From the NCBI GenBank assembly GCA_041641375.1, contig JBEPYM010000184.1, positions 1 through 6,296 of the forward strand: DNA of 6,296 nt, written 5' to 3'. This DNA is from Paenibacillus_AK sp041641375. Its GTDB lineage: Bacteria > Bacillota > Bacilli > Paenibacillales > YIM-B00363. The translations under genes were made by a program, and so were the position numbers. The notes beneath the pieces are model-generated. The model did no database searches and had not been told where the DNA came from. It saw nothing but the letters and a program-made list of their open reading frames with translations. Below, in pieces: positions 5,967 to 6,296 of the stretch (position 1 is the first letter of the stretch; every line of letters starts with the position of its first letter).

Positions 5967-6239
5967 ATGAATATTAAGCCATCCACAACAATTCGACAAG
6001 ACTATAATGGGTTTTCCAAATATTGTCATGAGCTTGATGAGCCAGTGATTATAACTCGGAACGGGGAAGCTGATTTAGTTGTAATGAGTCATGAGGCGTA
6101 TCGACGGATGGAGGCTCGCATAAAACTCCAATCCAAGTTATTAGTAGCGGAAAAGCAATTTGCTGAAGGTACGGAATTACTTGATCATGAACAAGTGATG
6201 GAGAGAATGCGGAGAAAGATTAATGCCGCAAAAGAGTAG
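5967..6239 (+). CDS. Phd/YefM-family type II antitoxin
   Basis: A complete 90-residue protein. Residues 1-50 fit the Phd/YefM DNA-binding fold: I-K-P-S-T-T-I-R-Q-D-Y-N-G-F, then E-P-V-I-I-T-R-N-G-E-A-D-L-V-V-M-S and the H-E-A-Y-R-R-M-E helix, the typical order of this family. The C-terminal 40 residues are charged and helical (L-L-D-H-E-Q-V-M-E-R-M-R-R-K), the part that normally wraps and neutralises the toxin. Antitoxins of this kind are proteolytically unstable and repress their own promoter. The toxin start overlaps its last 17 bases in another frame, so the two are translationally coupled. It has an extended -10 promoter of its own, and the DNA is AT-richer than glmM and glmS, which suggests acquisition by transfer. 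Confidence 0.93.
   Translation: MNIKPSTTIRQDYNGFSKYCHELDEPVIITRNGEADLVVMSHEAYRRMEARIKLQSKLLVAEKQFAEGTELLDHEQVMERMRRKINAAKE
6211..6219 (+). promoter_or_regulatory. Ribosome binding site of the toxin, inside the antitoxin gene
   Basis: GGAGAAAGA ends three bases before ATG 6223, with the GGAG core 8 bases away. It supports starting the toxin inside the antitoxin gene. Confidence 0.6.
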
Positions 6240-6296
6240 GGTCCGATATACTCCGGCGGCGGTTGATGATACGGATGAAGTTTTCTCGTATATTAC
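6223..6296 (+). CDS. RelE/ParE-like toxin, N-terminal fragment cut by the window edge
   Basis: An open frame from ATG 6223 to the window end gives 24 residues: M-P-Q-K-S-R-V-R-Y-T-P-A-A-V-D-D-T-D-E-V-F-S-Y-I. The pattern of a basic beta strand (R-V-R-Y-T-P), then A-x-x-D and an acidic-aromatic helix ending in Y-I, is what RelE/ParE-superfamily toxins show at their N-terminus. It overlaps the antitoxin gene by 17 bases in the +1 frame and has a ribosome binding site at 6211. The remaining part, including the C-terminal active residues, lies outside the window, so whether it is a RelE-type mRNA interferase or a ParE-type gyrase poison cannot be told, nor whether it is intact. The gene was identified from position and the short N-terminal pattern. 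Confidence 0.8.
   Translation, partial: MPQKSRVRYTPAAVDDTDEVFSYI

Overview
The window looks like chromosomal DNA from a high-GC, Bacillus-type Firmicute, most likely Paenibacillaceae (Paenibacillus or a relative). The grounds are the order cdaR-glmM-(transporter)-glmS, strong AGGAGG-type ribosome binding sites, a glmS ribozyme ahead of glmS, and intrinsic terminators with T-runs. The genus is an inference from gene order and composition, not from a search.

Bases 1-2295 hold the 3' end of cdaR (YbbR-domain regulator of the c-di-AMP cyclase CdaA) followed by a complete glmM (phosphoglucosamine mutase). In Firmicutes cdaA-cdaR-glmM is a conserved operon linking cell-wall precursor synthesis to c-di-AMP control. 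An inverted repeat (881-901) sits between the two genes. A probable terminator (2311-2351) closes the unit.

Bases 2380-3333 encode a ten-helix EamA/DMT-type membrane transporter lying between glmM and glmS, which are adjacent in Bacillus subtilis. Bases 3334-3739 are the glmS leader: a plausible sigma-A promoter (TTGCTT-17-TAGAAT), then a glmS ribozyme (about 3488-3654) with its cleavage site, catalytic-G segment and 3' P3/P4-type stems, then an 85-base untranslated stretch and a strong ribosome binding site. glmS (3740-5566) makes glucosamine-6-phosphate; GlmM converts that to glucosamine-1-phosphate for UDP-GlcNAc and peptidoglycan. The ribozyme shuts off glmS when GlcN6P accumulates.

A perfect 20-bp terminator hairpin (5611-5654) follows glmS, and base composition then drops from GC-rich to strongly AT-rich. 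The roughly 300 bases up to 5966 hold no convincing gene. They do contain nested inverted repeats that can form an H-type pseudoknot, followed by a second intrinsic terminator, which suggests a small structured RNA or a decayed mobile or repeated element. The window ends with a type II toxin-antitoxin module: a complete Phd/YefM antitoxin with its own extended -10 promoter, overlapped by the start of a RelE/ParE-like toxin gene cut by the window edge. The right end therefore looks like accessory DNA placed just downstream of a core cell-wall locus.
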